From: Lentinula raphanica
Lineage: Eukaryota > Basidiomycota > Agaricomycetes > Agaricales > Omphalotaceae
Assembly: GCA_027919835.1 (NCBI GenBank)
Contig: JANVFP010000015.1
Span: forward strand, 1,116,001-1,180,000
DNA length: 64,000 bases
Direction of reading: 5' to 3'
The position numbers were made by a program, and so were the translations under genes. Position 1 is the stretch's first letter, and the number at the start of each line of letters is the position of its first letter. Of this stretch, positions 45,615 through 58,227 are shown piece by piece. Below the pieces are notes generated by a model. The model saw nothing but the letters and a program-made list of their open reading frames with translations. It did no database searches and was not told where the DNA came from.

Positions 45615-48359
45615 ATGGGTGTGCATGGTCCGAACTCATCTCTACTTATAAGTTGCTCGCCGAGCTGACAACGAAGATTAGGCCTCACGACGTACTTGCG
45701 GGAACATAGAGAGCTCTCTCGAACTGTTTTACTACCTTTAAACGAGCCGAAACCGGTGCACTTTGTAATAGACGGATGGTCGTGAGCTAATTATTTTCTC
45801 GTCTTTGGAACTGCTCACTCACTTGCAACAGATTCATATATGAATTAATTTTTTCGCTACCCTGGGTCTATGGTGGAGAATATCCTCAACTGGCTAGACT
45901 CATCACAACTGTTGTTCAAGCCTGGTTGAACGTCGGGGTGAGATTGTCGTTCGTATTCGATGGTGCGTTACCACGCAATTTTTTCATGAAATTTCAAGCT
46001 AACAGCCAACACTGCAGGCCCTTCTCCGGAAATCAAGTTTCATACGTTGAGAAGCCGGATGACCAAGTCTCATATTGAGCCAAGTCTCTTGTTTTTTCGA
46101 ACTTCCCAGGTTTCTCGTTCTACACCTCGCTTTCTGAACGAATCTAGAATTAGCCCTCCGTTATCATATCCAGTCACCATACACACACTCCTTCAGCTTC
46201 AGTCAGCGCACCCTGAACACATCGATATACACTTCGCGGACGAAGAAGGCGATCCTTTTGCTGTCGAACTAGCTGGAAGGCTAGGGGCTTATGTGGTCGC
46301 CAACGACTCGGATTTTGTAATCTTGAATACAGAAGGTTATCGGGGATTTATCCCGCTTCAAAGCATGAGCTGGCATTCTCCGATAGACGAAGAACCGAAA
46401 CATGACGAAGCTGACGAGTGGGTGACAGCTGGGAAAAGAAAACATCCGGCGAAAAATGCAAACCTCGGCTGGGGCATTATACCCCCAGATGACACTTCCT
46501 CCGAAATCACCCTTTCATTCACCGTCCACAGTCCTGAAGCTTTGTCTTCCTTTCTGAACATTCCTATCACATTACTTCCCCTTCTCGGCGCGCTGGCCGG
46601 AAATGACTTCTCGAACCAGTCAGCAGGTGCCGGAAAACAAGTCCAACAACTCTTCTTCGAGTCACGCATGCCGCCTAGTGCACGTATCGATCGAGTTGCA
46701 ACCACCCTCCGGTCAATTCTCTCCCTTGCTCAGAAGAACACTCGGAAGCAGGCGAAATACCATGTAGACAGTGTCATGGATCTCATTAGCAAAACCGTCA
46801 AGGCGTTGTTGATTCGATCATTGGACTCACTAGGCTCCGGTGAGGTAGAGGGGATCGTTGAACGCGTGGTAGAGGCGACTCTACAATACGCGATCCCGAA
46901 AAACGAATCACCGTCCGAGTCAGACAACAAATTGTGGCCTTCATCGTTATGCGCTCTTCATCCACCTGAGCTTTGCCCAATACTGCCTATATTTTCCAGG
47001 AATATAGCAGCTAACGAGTGGTCAGAAGCAGGAGATCAAGAGGTTGCTTTCGTCACTACCGAGAAATTCAATAAGCTAGATGCAGTTCGACGCATCTTGT
47101 TGGAGGCCTACCGAGCTGGCAAATTATCGCCCACTCTCCTAAACGCCCTCAACTCAGCCTCGCTTTGGACGAGACTGTTCCTGGAAAATCCGGACGTGGA
47201 AACCTCGGCGAAGATAACTAGACCGCTGAGGATATGGTGCTGTGCAATTCTAGATGACGCTGTGGGTTTACCTGAAACAATAGACGAGGAATCGGATCAG
47301 GTCACTGATGACTCACAAGTAGTGAGCGATGAAGACGAAGATGAACTTGTAGATGTTGTCGAGTCAGATTCGGAAGATGAAGGACCAGATATGCTCGCAC
47401 CTTTGAAGGGTGCTCTTCGCAGACTACATGAACCCAACAGTGATACGAGTAGTTCGCCTTCTTCGACAGATGATACCCTCCCCATTGGCTCCTTCAAACA
47501 GAGTAGGATCACGGAATATCACCGCCGTGGTGTGCGCCTTGTGGATGAAGTTGTTTTGATTCCTCCTTTGGCGGATTTACTCTCCGAGTCGTCTGCGTGG
47601 TCATCATCGTATACCTCTCCACCTGATGATTACCATCCCAAGCACGGTGTCAACACACCTTCCCGATCTCTTCTCACCAGGACCTCAGATGAACGTCTAT
47701 CAGTGCTGTACCACGCTCTCCGGGAATCTCCTATCGCATCGCCGAAAATGAATATTCTGACGTCTGAAAAGCTGTTGACTGTGCTAGCGCTGAGATGGCT
47801 CCTTCGATATTTACACGATCAGGCGGAGAAGGACCCTCACAGCAAAGAAAAGCAGCAGGCAAGGTGGACGGAAAAAGAAGCAAAATGTTTTCTGGCTGCT
47901 TTTGATTGGAATGCTGGCGAATGCGCTTCATCAGGAGAGGTTTATCAAGGCTTCCCACCTATCCTTGACCGCAATGTCCAGCTCACATCTCAGATTCTTC
48001 AATGCCTCGAAGGCATCCATCTTTTGGCCGAAGTACTACTCCTTGGCGAACGCGTGTCGAGTTCAGCACATCTCTTTTCCGGCAGACAATTCCACGCCTA
48101 CCTCACCGGGGAACTCAAGATGGTCTCCGTGACTGCTCCCGGCGATCTCTGGGATGCATGTGTAGATGGGTTAGGTGGTGTATTTGGGGAAGAGCGGATG
48201 AGTCGGAAGGAAAAGAAGGCCAAGAAAAAACCTCAGAAACCAGATACGGTAGTCAATGACTCGTCAGAAAAACATCAAGGCAACTCTCACCGCAACAACA
48301 CCAAAATCAGTAACGGAGGCGCCGGATTCTATGATCTATTGGGCGACGTTGAAGCTTGA
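45615..48359 (+). CDS. Asteroid / XPG-like domain protein
   Basis: Exons 45615..45627 (13 nt), 45682..45781, 45832..45962 and 46018..48359 join in frame to 861 residues. The N-terminus reads MGVHGLTTYLREHRELS, VIDGWSFIYEL and LPWVYGGEY, then FVFDG and an internal XPG-like block with VVANDSDFVIL, matching the Asteroid family of PIN/FEN-fold proteins. The FEN-type acidic residues (D in VIDG, VFDG and ANDSD) are largely present, so nuclease activity is possible but unproven. A Ser/Glu/Asp-rich segment lies at about 410-470, and the C-terminus is Lys-rich (KKAKKKPQKP). Short first exons like this one recur in the window. Confidence 0.85.
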
Positions 48360-49044
48360 GATTGTCAACAGTCTGTCTCACGTCTGGTTAGTGCTGTTAA
48401 TGTTGGGCACACCCCTCGCTTTCTTGCTTTCTTATATTTAATAATACTGCATTTATTCTGCCTATCTATTCGCTGTTGTAGGTTGTAGTTGTAAAATGTA
48501 TACCTGATATACGCTGTAGTAAATGGATGCGATGCTCGAATTATATGTTGACGAGGCGTAGCGCATAGCAAAACATTCCCGCTCACATCTTCCTATAGCT
48601 TCGGATGTTCGGATAGTTGTGTTTAGAGGTCGGACAACTTCCAGCGCACCGCATCCACATCAGATACACCTTCCGTCCTATCACATTGATGATATCGACT
48701 TCGTTATGGTGTAGAGGTGAACGATTCCTTGGGGCATGATCTACACATTGCAACGCTGTACTCTATACAGGAATTAGTTCTAGACAGGCTTGCACTCCAC
48801 GTCTGAGCGGTGTTGATGCACTGCCACAACAATCTTCAACAAACCCTCAGGCGTGTTTGATAGCTGTGGCAGAGTAGGGCCGAGGCTTATATTCCGATTG
48901 AGTATGTATACACTATGATGTCTCTACAACTTATAAAAGCCCGGAATACAAGGACGATCCTTGACACAAACCTCAACCCTTCCTAGCAATTACTCTCCAT
49001 TAGCTACTTCCCGCACCTACTGGCTTCACACTCCACGAACTCGA
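48360..49044. other. Intergenic region
   Basis: About 680 bp between the Asteroid gene and the next plus-strand gene. No coding signal on either strand. An ACTTATAAAAGCCC TATA-like element at 48929 lies about 110 bp before the ATG at 49045. Confidence 0.45.
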
Positions 49045-49643
49045 ATGGCTGCATATTATAATCGCACCGCACTCCCTCCTCCTCCTGAGGTTATCATCTA
49101 CCGGTATAATGATAAACTAGTATACGTCAAGCCAGCTATGGATTACGAGGTCAGCTTTTCGTTGAACTGGCCAAGATTTGTTGATTCTCACATCGTCCCA
49201 TCGACTCCTCACAGGAAGCGATAAACCTTGCGCTGCAAGAGTTCCCTATCCTCCGGACACTTACGACAAAAGAGGGATCTAGAGAGCAATTAGCTTTCTA
49301 CATGATAAATAGCACACAGGGGAGACGAGAGCACATCTGCATATCTCGAAGCGCCTGGAAACCCTGTGTGTCTAGGATGTCGAGGGGAGAGATTGTCACT
49401 ATAGTGGTGGTCAACATGGATGAAGAGGCTGCACAGTCTCCGTCACAAATCGAGCCTCCACCACGATATCTGGAGACTCCGGACTCTTCGATGACTAGAC
49501 AGGCCCGTAAATCATGGTCAGCACCACAATCTACTATCAGAGGAAGGTCCCGCTCGCGACAGCACTCGCCTTCGGGGAGCGCAAAAAGTTTGGATCCTTC
49601 ATCGACTCGGCCAAAGCGACGTTCATGGTTTCAGAGGTCTTAG
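49045..49643 (+). CDS. Small hypothetical protein with PB1-like start, 2 exons
   Basis: A roughly 65-nt GT-AG intron (49151..49214 region) is removed in frame to give about 177 residues. The N-terminal half (PPPPEVIIYRYNDKLVYVKP, then EAINLALQEFPIL) resembles a beta-strand followed by a helix, a layout seen in many uncharacterised mushroom proteins. The C-terminal half is Ser/Arg/Pro-rich and disordered (GRSRSRQHSPSGS). No signal peptide or membrane helix. Function is unknown; the PB1-like comparison is loose. Confidence 0.65.
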
Positions 49644-50912
49644 GCATCATATACCAATGATTACGTCCGTTCTAGTTTACAGTCGTTATACCCATATTCT
49701 ATGATTCCTAGCGTTGAAGTACGAGGAATGCGAAATTGGTTCGAGTGACAGCATGATCTCGCACCTATAATATTCTTGGAACGACGATAGCATAGAGAAG
49801 AAAACCAAGGTGTTGTGATCACTGCCAATAATAGTGATATGAATAGGCGCCAGAGGGCGCTTATAACTTTTTACTCCATGATGCCCTCATCGCCAAGGTA
49901 CACTTCGAGAAACCTCTCAGAACTCTTTCCCAGGCTGCACACACAATCACTGCTTTCTATCAAGAGATAATGAGCCTGTAGCTCCTCTAGCTGTTTCTGC
50001 CTTGTAGTGCGCTATATTACCTAGCTTCAAACCCTCTCATCAACTCTATTTCAGATTTTCCTCCATGTCTGTTGAGACGATAAGCTTGTCAAAACTCGGT
50101 GTCAGTTGCACAGTTAACATGACTACAATCGATGCCACTCGAAGAACTGGAATACAAAATTCGTTCAATATCGTCACCGTTACGAACGATTTCATGAATA
50201 CGGTTCGTTAGATGAACATGACCTCAATATTGAATTATATCTAACAAGTAATTTTAGGGTGCCCAATTTCAATCGCATGCTTGAGGAAGCTGGTATCAAC
50301 GGCTGAGGACACATCAGGAACTTTGCAGACGGACGGAAATCTGCCCGTATGCTTCTTTACGATGACAAGCACTAGGCCAGCCCTTGAACGTTCAGGATAG
50401 TTTTTCCTCACTCGTGTCAGGCTCTGAGAATGGTGAGTTTGGACATATATTCCCTTCCAAAATCTCAGAGCGCGCTGACCATTCGAGTTCACTGCAGACC
50501 TAACTCAACACGCTCAACACGAACACATATTCTCGACCGCGATTGAATATATCTCCCTTGCGAGATGACTCAATCGTGTACTACCTACCTTCAATATATG
50601 GCTACCCGATGATCCAAGCCTTTGGACCTTGAATGCCTCCAAACCACAGGTGGGTACTTCCGGCATCATCGCTTGCATTTGATTTCCAAATTTCCTCATT
50701 TTCCTCGCGTTTATTATTGATTGAGTATCCCTCATGATCGATGCACGATTGTGGCCTTGTAGCATTTCCTACTATATGATATTCATAAATCATTTTATAA
50801 GACTGCCAAATATTTTACCCAGAATATTTTCTCTCTTTCCTTCAAAGCCAGGCTGGAACACGATTTTCAGATCGATCAAAGCTGTCTGCTTGTGTAGACC
50901 GTCCGTATTGTC
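49644..50912. other. Intergenic region before the membrane-protein array
   Basis: About 1.27 kb. Only small frames are seen, such as a 48-codon plus-strand one at 50064..50210 (MSVETISLSKLG) with no recognised relatives. The last 400 bp should contain the promoter of copy A. No part was seen to match the spacers of copies B-E closely. Confidence 0.4.
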
Positions 50913-52164
50913 ATGCGCCTAGCCAACATTCTTGTTGCATTGGGATACTATGTTGGTAAGCTCAATCTCTGGCGAAAGATGTCGAACAATGACAATTAGA
51001 CTTGTTTGCAATGATTCATATTCATCATAGCTGCAACTTTTTCTCAAGACACTAGCGTTACACTCTGGGAGTTTGGCGTTAAACGTCTAGCAGGTGGCGA
51101 GACGACTCTTCCGTTAATTCCCATCGGGACACCCAGCGATGGCCTTTCAACTACCTACATCTATGAAGTGTTGAATCCTACCACGATGTTGGTCACTGAA
51201 GGTGCCACTCCTATGTTCACCATTTCAGCAATACCAGGTAAGAATCTTTCAATTTCGAAGCCAAGGCCGAACGCTGATCATTGCTGCTCATCCTGACATG
51301 CTCTCTCGCTCTCCAAACAATACACAACACATAGAAACACGGACGATTGTAGCCTCTGCCTCTGGATGGGTGGAGGCATTTGGAACGGTTGATACCATAC
51401 AGTGCAACCTCCTTGACTCTGATTCAGGTATATGTTTCGATGCGTCGAGAACAAACACCGGAAACCCTACTCCAAGGGTGCTTGCAGTAGAGACATCCCC
51501 TTCCACAAGTACATCGGATTTCACAGACACGCCATCTTCGCAGACCCCAAGTTTAACGTCCATCATTTCATCCACAGCTCTCCCTACGACTTCGATGACT
51601 CCCAGACAATCAAGATCTTCCGTGGGAGCAATTGTTGGCGGAACAGTTGCGGGCACACTGGTCGCGATGATGTTGGTATTGTGGCTGTTCCAACGACGAA
51701 AACGTTCAAAATTAATATCCGAGGAAGCCGGGAGAGTAGTTGAGTAAGTTTCCAAGACGCTGGTTCAATACCTGCTGTGTTTATCATTCCTTTGATTTTC
51801 GTATCAGGCCTCTTCAGTATCCTATTGCTGTCAATCCTACTGCGACAACTCAGTCGCGGGGCCTCGGACAACTTGAGCAAGGACACTTCATCGAGGACTC
51901 TACGACAACACCATCTGGGGTATGTGTCCTGTCATTACGAGCTCTTGCTCTTGATACTCACATCCTGTTGCTCTATTGTTTGTGTAGTCTAAAGGACCAG
52001 CTCACGTCGCAAGGACTCAAGCTCAAGGCTGGACTCGCATGTTACTTCCAATATCTCTAGCGTTATCCAAGAGTTCGAATAGCAACCATGAAGATGCCCA
52101 GGAGTTGGATCGTTCACCGATTGACCCTCCTCCAGCATATACCGAATCCCAGTGGCGCACCTAG
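50913..52164 (+). CDS. Array copy A: single-pass surface protein, 315 aa, 5 exons
   Basis: Exons 50913..50955, 51031..51237, 51335..51743, 51808..51919 and 51988..52164. The signal peptide (MRLANILVALGYYVA) leads into LWEFGVKRLAGGETTLPL, IGTPSDGLSTTYIYEV and RTIVASASGWVEAFGT, with the two conserved Cys (IQCNLL, GICFD). A Ser/Thr-rich stalk follows, then a helix (VGGTVAGTLVAMMLVLWLF), a basic stop (QRRKRSK), and a tail longer than in the others that ends DPPPAYTESQWRT with a PPxY motif. It is the most divergent copy and the only one with an extra intron, so it may be nearest the ancestral form. Function unknown. Confidence 0.8.
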
Positions 52165-52952
52165 AGTGCTCTGTATGTAAACGTAAAGCTCTTGTAGTAC
52201 GGACTCGGGTTCCATTATTGACGAATCCAAAGGGTGCAGATCTTCACGCGTTCATCGATGCCTATGTCATCAGATGAAAATCACGGAATGTGGCTTAGTG
52301 GTTTGACCACCTCTTGTTGCCCCTGTTGCCGGTCACAAATTATTGAGTGAAACCATGGCTCGAAGATCACACATAGTATCGGCGCTTACACTACCTGGCA
52401 ATCAACTCAAACTCACCTCTACACAGCTCTACACGCACGTCTCATGGAAATTATGCAGCCGCTCTCTTCCCGGCGAATGTATGGTTACCTCGCATCCACC
52501 CTTCTGTCAGTATCTGATTTGACTACCCGGTTATCACTGTTCCAGTACCTCTGATTTGCCAGTCACTGCCTGTCGCTGCCGCGGTCTAGAAGTACCTCAA
52601 GTTTGAGAAGTGTCCTAGCATCCTACTGGTGGGTCTTGGTAAGAATCCATGTCCACTGGCTCGAAACTAGTACTGTTGGCTGTTTTGACATGAAATTTGT
52701 TGTTGGTCTTATACTTGCTGCTATAGGCCGGCCTTCCTGTAATTCTTTCACTCTCAAACTCGCAACTATTGAGTCTCCATCAAGAGTATCTGCCACAGCC
52801 ATACCGATGAAAGATTGATGTCCGAGTCAATGTTGGATTGTATCGTCAAGTATATAACTCACTGAGTACTGTGCTGCCGATTACTCCTCTCTATCATCGA
52901 GTCCTTTCGAGTAAAACTCGGTCGTTGTTCGTTGCTGGTCTTCACTCTCATC
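52165..52952. other. Spacer A-B with remnant of a copy leader
   Basis: About 790 bp. The part from about 52560 resembles the upstream blocks of copies C-E (CTGCCTGTCGCTGC..., GTATCTGCCACAGCCATACC). This is a duplicated leader and promoter, not a gene. The TATA box of copy B lies at 52851. Confidence 0.5.
52851..52856 (+). promoter_or_regulatory. TATA box of copy B
   Basis: TATATA (within GTATATAACTC), about 100 bp before the ATG at 52953. The same element with similar spacing stands before copy D (58114) and twice before copy E (60219, 60305). Confidence 0.55.
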
Positions 52953-53967
52953 ATGTCGCTGATTCTTTCTCTCATCGCATTCCTTATCATGTCCAACCAA
53001 TTTGGTACGTATAAGCTCCAATAATCGAAACTCCAGATCACAAGCGGATAGACTCACTCACCCCATGGCATGTACAGAGCAAACACTTTCTCGAAGTATC
53101 ACTCAAAGTGTCACTCTGTGGCTGTTTGGAGCTCACCGCTTGGATAGCGGACAGTCCACTTTGCCATTACAGCCTCAAGGAACAGCGATTAACGGTCTGT
53201 CAACTACATACCTCTACGAGGTTGCGAGCCCTGTCACAACCATTGTGGATGTCAATGGCTCTCCTGAATTCAGTGTCTCGGTACAAATAGGTTTGAATTA
53301 GTTTCAAGGTTGGGGACAGGGCGAGTATCTGATTTTCCATTTTTGGATGTTCGCAACCAGCAACGCGAACAATAGTAGCCTCCGCCTCTGGTTGGGTCGA
53401 ACATTTTGGAACAACAGACACTATTCAATGTAACTTCTTCTCGTCCGGGTCAGCATCGGGTATATGCTTCGATAGAACACAGACGAATAGCGGGACTCCT
53501 ACTCCAGTGGTGCTTGCAGTGTCTACTTCGGCGCCTGTACCAGCGTTCACAACCAGTTTTCCTACTCAAACGCTTCCAACCCCAAACTCAGCTACATCGC
53601 CAACGGACTCCGATCCTACGACTACTCCAACTCCCTCCCACAATCTTTCTGCAGGAGCAATCGCCGGCGTTATCATCGGGGTCACACTGGCTGTGTTCGT
53701 ACTTGTGGTTTTGGTGTTGTTGTTATTTCGACGCCGACAAAGACGTTTGGCTGAAGGTGAACGGGCCAAGGGGATAACCATTGAAACATATGAGTAAGTA
53801 TCGGTCCAACTACCGGCGGCGTACCTGGTATGACAATCTAACTAACTGTTCCTCCTGCCTCGAATAGGCCTTTCTCCTATCCTCAAACTATCGCCAATGC
53901 CCAAGGACGTCCGTATCCTTTTCCCAGCAGTACAGGCTCTACTGCCAATGGCATGATATCGCCATAA
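52953..53967 (+). CDS. Array copy B: single-pass surface protein, 265 aa
   Basis: Exons 52953..53004, 53078..53290, 53361..53793 and 53868..53967. Signal peptide MSLILSLIAFLIM. The outer domain has LWLFGAHRLDSGQSTLPL, GLSTTYLYEV and TIVASASGWVEHFG, with Cys in IQCNFF and GICFD. A Thr/Pro stalk (PTTTPTPSHNLS) precedes the helix GVIIGVTLAVFVLVVLVLLL and a basic stop RRRQRRL. The short tail (PYPFPSSTGS) lacks the PPxY motif of copies A, C and D. Confidence 0.8.
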
Positions 53968-56253
53968 GCCCTTGCAGGGCCCGCCACTCTGATTTAGAGG
54001 GAAGGAAGGTCTTCAAGTCGCCGCAACTACTCATGGTCGATATGTTTCTGACGCACTCGTTCCCTTGCGCTTGTGAAGGGCTTTTGATATCCATCTTCAT
54101 TGCTAAAGCGGCGGGAGCTAAAGAGAAGACATTATACATACACATTACTTATATCCTAGGACACTGCTGGACCTTGGAAGGCCCGAAGATGAGATATACC
54201 AGTAACATGAGTTAGAGCTCGCTATCTTTGTTGAATTAGTTTTCAACGTGCAATCTCCGCCATTCGATCTTGACAGTCAAACCACAATGGCTTAAAAGAG
54301 AAGGAATGGGATACAGCTGCGATTGTAAAAAACCATGACCGTCCTTATTTCATGAGAGTCGCAAATTGTTGAAACGGTCCGTGTGGTTTCAGTGGCTTGC
54401 ACCACTTCACGCAAAGTTTGTCACCGCTCGAATGAGAAAGAAATCGTGAGTGTCAAGTAGTACTAGGACCTTGATTCTTGAAGCTCGATGATAGTAATTG
54501 TCAAGCAGAAACCGGGTCATGCGGGCGCTTATCGTCTACCAGCTTCACACCTTCACGTTCCTCAACTTGGATATCTCCGTTCCTGTAACACTGGCTCAAT
54601 AGGTCTCAGCTCAGGGGCGACTGTCCGTCCTTGGTACCCACGAGACAGTATGCATTTTCATCCATCGACCGGTGTTTTGTTTGGTCAAGAATGATATTGT
54701 TATGATTGCTCCTGGACGGAAGCTGACGCTGACCGTTGATTCTTCAGGAAGGCTGCTGGTGAGTATCACTGTGCTTGCACTATGGATATGTGCTGACGCT
54801 TTCCCCGTAACGGAAGATACAATATTCGCGTCCTACTCCTACATCGCAAATAATCAAATGGCAGCGGAGAGGTTTTTGTTTTCCGTACCCGACGAACGGC
54901 GTATCTACGAATGATCACTGTGCATTGAATGCTAGAACTCATTACCGCTGGCAAGAAGATTGTACCATATCCGTCGTATCCCATAAGCATTCACGATGCC
55001 TCTCAAAGTCACGCAAACCTCCATATTCCAAGCAGATACACTCCACTCGAGCTTTTCAACACCTCGATGGCGGCGGTGACTGCTCACTCATTGGGGAGCT
55101 TTAGACACCAACCTTGGTTCTACCTGCGGCAACAACACCGATTTGGCACTCCCTCTTATGTGCACTTTGGTGGTGAGCAATACCGCATCGCCATGCAGCA
55201 GCCATGGACTCTATGTGGTCAATCTCCTCTTTTCGTATACCCTTCCGCCTGCGAAAACTTTCTGAATGATATTCATGTATCGAGAGCGCGCCGTTCCGAG
55301 TAGCCTATGGAATCCAAGCTGCAGACAAGGGAGGGTAATGACCGCTTGGTGGCCCCTAAGAGTCAACGCCAGAACATGAATACTCAACCAAGAGGCTCTT
55401 TGCAGATATATCCCCCACGAAAACCCACACCTGATACACTTCTATGCACTTGTTACACCTCTTACGGTCTCTTTTAAAGTCGCCACAAATTCAACAACTG
55501 GATTGTAATCGTCTCACGCTATCGTCTCGAACCTATACGTTCTCGAAGGCGCCAACGTGTGGTCGAAGGTGTCGACATCTCTCGCACCCATTCTAATATA
55601 TCTCCCGTCTCTGGTCGCAAGTCGAAGAAGCCGGTGTCGTGAGTACAAATCTAGAGCTGTGTACATCTGGGCAGATTTCGGGAACGTGATGCGCTCAGTG
55701 AGTCTCCTGCGTTTTCTTTCCAATCTTTCAGGGCATCGGCACTCATCTCCACACGTAGGTCCCACGGCAACATCGCGGCTGCTCTCTTTCAGTTGTCTTG
55801 ACAAAGTACCTCTACTCTGTTAGTCACTGCCTGTCACTGCGGTATCTTGAGTTATGGATTGTCTTAGCTTCCTACAACTTCCTACTTGGTCATGGTAAGT
55901 GATATCATGGCGCTGGTAAGCTCAAGACTAGAACTGTTAATTCATCACCGTTTTGAGATGAAATTTTCTGTTCTTGCTATGTACTAGACAGGCCTTTCTG
56001 AACTACATCAGTCGGCGAAACTTACTACCGTTGAGTCTCCATCAGGAGTATCTGCCACAGACTCACAGCCGTACCAATGAAAAATGATATCCGAGTCACT
56101 GCTGGATCAAATCGTGAGGTATTAAAACTTACCTAGTCCTGTCCTAAAGCCGATTAACTGACTGTAATCGAGTCCGCCAAGTAAAGCTCGAAGATAGAGC
56201 TTCCACCTTTGCCAATTTAAAGTCGCTGTTCCTTGCTGGTTTTCAAGCACATC
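53968..56253. other. Long spacer B-C with decayed duplicate material
   Basis: About 2.3 kb, twice the other spacers. At 54340-54450 it resembles the region after copy C (57480-57560): both carry TGTGGTT.CAGTGGCTTGCAC and GCTCGAATGAGAAA. At 54500-54600 and 56020-56250 it resembles upstream blocks of other copies. Between these lie plus-strand frames at 54672..54914 and 54929..55303 that match no known family and show no array motif. They may be leftovers of inserted or rearranged DNA. I do not call them genes. Confidence 0.45.
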
Positions 56254-57263
56254 ATGGCTTTGTTTCTTTTGTTCCGAATTGCATTCTTTATGATATTCAT
56301 TGGTATGTCTGAGCTCCATTAATCCAAACTCTCAAGCACAAGCTATTAGGCTCACTGTAGTATGTATAGGTCAAACACTTGCTCAAAGTGTCACTCAAAG
56401 CATCACTCTGTGGCTATTCGGAGCTCACCGTCTGGATAGTGGACCATCCACTTTGCCATTGCAACCTATGGGAACACCGAGTGATGGTCTTTCTACTACA
56501 TATCTTTATGAGCTTGTACAACCTATCACAGGCATTGTGGATGTTGATGGCTCCCCTGAACCAAGTTTCTCGGTAGTGGGTAAGAATTAGTTTCATGGTT
56601 AGCATAGCTCACACTGAGTCCTCTATTTTATGATGTTTGCGACCAGCATCACGAACAGTTGTAGCCTCTGCCTCCGGTTGGGTCGAACATTTTGGAACAA
56701 CAGACACCATTCAATGTAACTTCTTTTCTTCAGAGTCAGCATCGGGTATATGCTCTGATATAACACGGACGGATACTGGGACTCCTACTCCAGTGGTACT
56801 TGCAGTGTCCACTCCAGTGGTGACTACTTCTCAACCAGCTTATACGACTTCTATAACTATTATTCAAACCTTACAACCTCTGAAGCCTACTACGTCGCCC
56901 GCAGACTCCGTTCATACAACCACTCCAACCCCTTCCGATAATCTTTCTGTAGGGGCAATTATTGGTGTCACCATTGCGGGAACACTGGCTGTCTGCTTAC
57001 TTGGGGTTCTTGTGTTGTGCTTGTTTCGACGCCGACAGAGATATTTGACCGGAGCTGTTCAGGCTCAAAGGATGGAGGCTGTTGAACCATATCAGTAAGT
57101 ATTGGTCCAAGTATCGGTGTACCTGACCCGGGGATAACAATGATACTGATTGTTGCTCTCACCTTGAACCTTGAATAGATCTTTTCCCTATGATTCTCAA
57201 GTCATTCCCAATGCCCCGAGACATCCACCTCCATACTCCAGCACCAAAGCCCAAAGGCGTTAG
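56254..57263 (+). CDS. Array copy C: single-pass surface protein, 263 aa
   Basis: Exons 56254..56302, 56370..56579, 56647..57094 and 57179..57263. Signal peptide MALFLLFRIAFFMIFIG. The outer domain is close to copy B (LWLFGAHRLDSGPSTLPL, SDGLSTTYLYELV, TVVASASGWVEHFG, IQCNFF), except that the second conserved motif is GICSD. A Thr-rich stalk precedes the helix GAIIGVTIAGTLAVCLLGVL and a basic stop RRRQRYL. The tail ends HPPPYSSTKAQRR, so the PPxY motif is present. Confidence 0.8.
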
Positions 57264-58227
57264 TTCAGCCAGTGATTTGATATTGCTGGATGCTTGCACT
57301 TTTAGAGCCACAGAGTGGTATCTGGTGCAGTCTCTAGGAAAACTAGGAAAAGATTTTGCAACAATTAGTCACAGTCAATAAGTCTCCGATGCGCTCATTC
57401 CCTTGCTTGCCAAGGGTTCCAATATTTATCATAAGAGAAGAGGATAAAATACAGTTTGTGCCAAAGACGAGAGTCCAGACTTCAGCACACTCTTTGAAGG
57501 TTCATGTGGTTCCAGTGGCTTGCACGACTAGCTTCATGCAGAGTATGCCAGGGCTCGAATGAGAAAAAATTACAGTGTATGGGCTCGAGGAGTGGCAGGA
57601 GTGATTCCGATACAGATCACTTGTCTTCAAAGTTGAGCAGATTAAACCAAAAGACGTGCCACCTCAGACATGGGCTTTGGGCCTCTTTGGGCACTTACTA
57701 TTGCCTGGCACCTTGCACCCTCTTGCACCCCTCTCACCTTCACATTCTTCTACTTGGACATTGCTATTGCTTTCATTGCTGCCTTGTCTTCTTTGATCAG
57801 CTCTGCCATCAGTGCTCACTCAAACTCCCAGCAATGGTAGATGCTCCTGTTACACTGATTTGCCGGTTGCTGGGAATTGGCAGAAAGCAAGACTGATGGA
57901 AATGGCCTTCAAACAACGGATGGCTCCGAAACAAAACTGTCCATGTGTAAGTGTTTCAATTCCCAAATTCATCCTCGAGGGAGGAAAGTCCTCAGGGCTA
58001 AGAACGCCGCTACTACACCGACTATTCAGTTTTCATCAACAACATCTGCCACTTGTCTCAGGTCTGCAGCTGTACCGATTTTAATTGGAACGGTCAATGA
58101 CTCTGTCCGAAAGCATATAAGCTCACCAAGCACCATTTTCGTTATCCTTCTCCCTCTTTGTCACCTCCTTCGAAAGCAAACTTAGAGATAGAGCTTACAC
58201 CTCTTACTATCAGTCTTTGCTCTTATC
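57264..58227. other. Spacer C-D with duplicated leader
   Basis: About 960 bp. From about 57890 it parallels the block before copy E (AGACTGATGGAAATGGCC versus AGACTGATGAAAATGACC at about 60052, then related words to the TATA box). A CATATAAG TATA element lies at 58114. No gene. Confidence 0.5.

Noticed and set aside
54672..55303. Two plus-strand frames between array copies B and C as a gene
   Set aside because: No shared motif with the array, no known family, and no good splice link between them.
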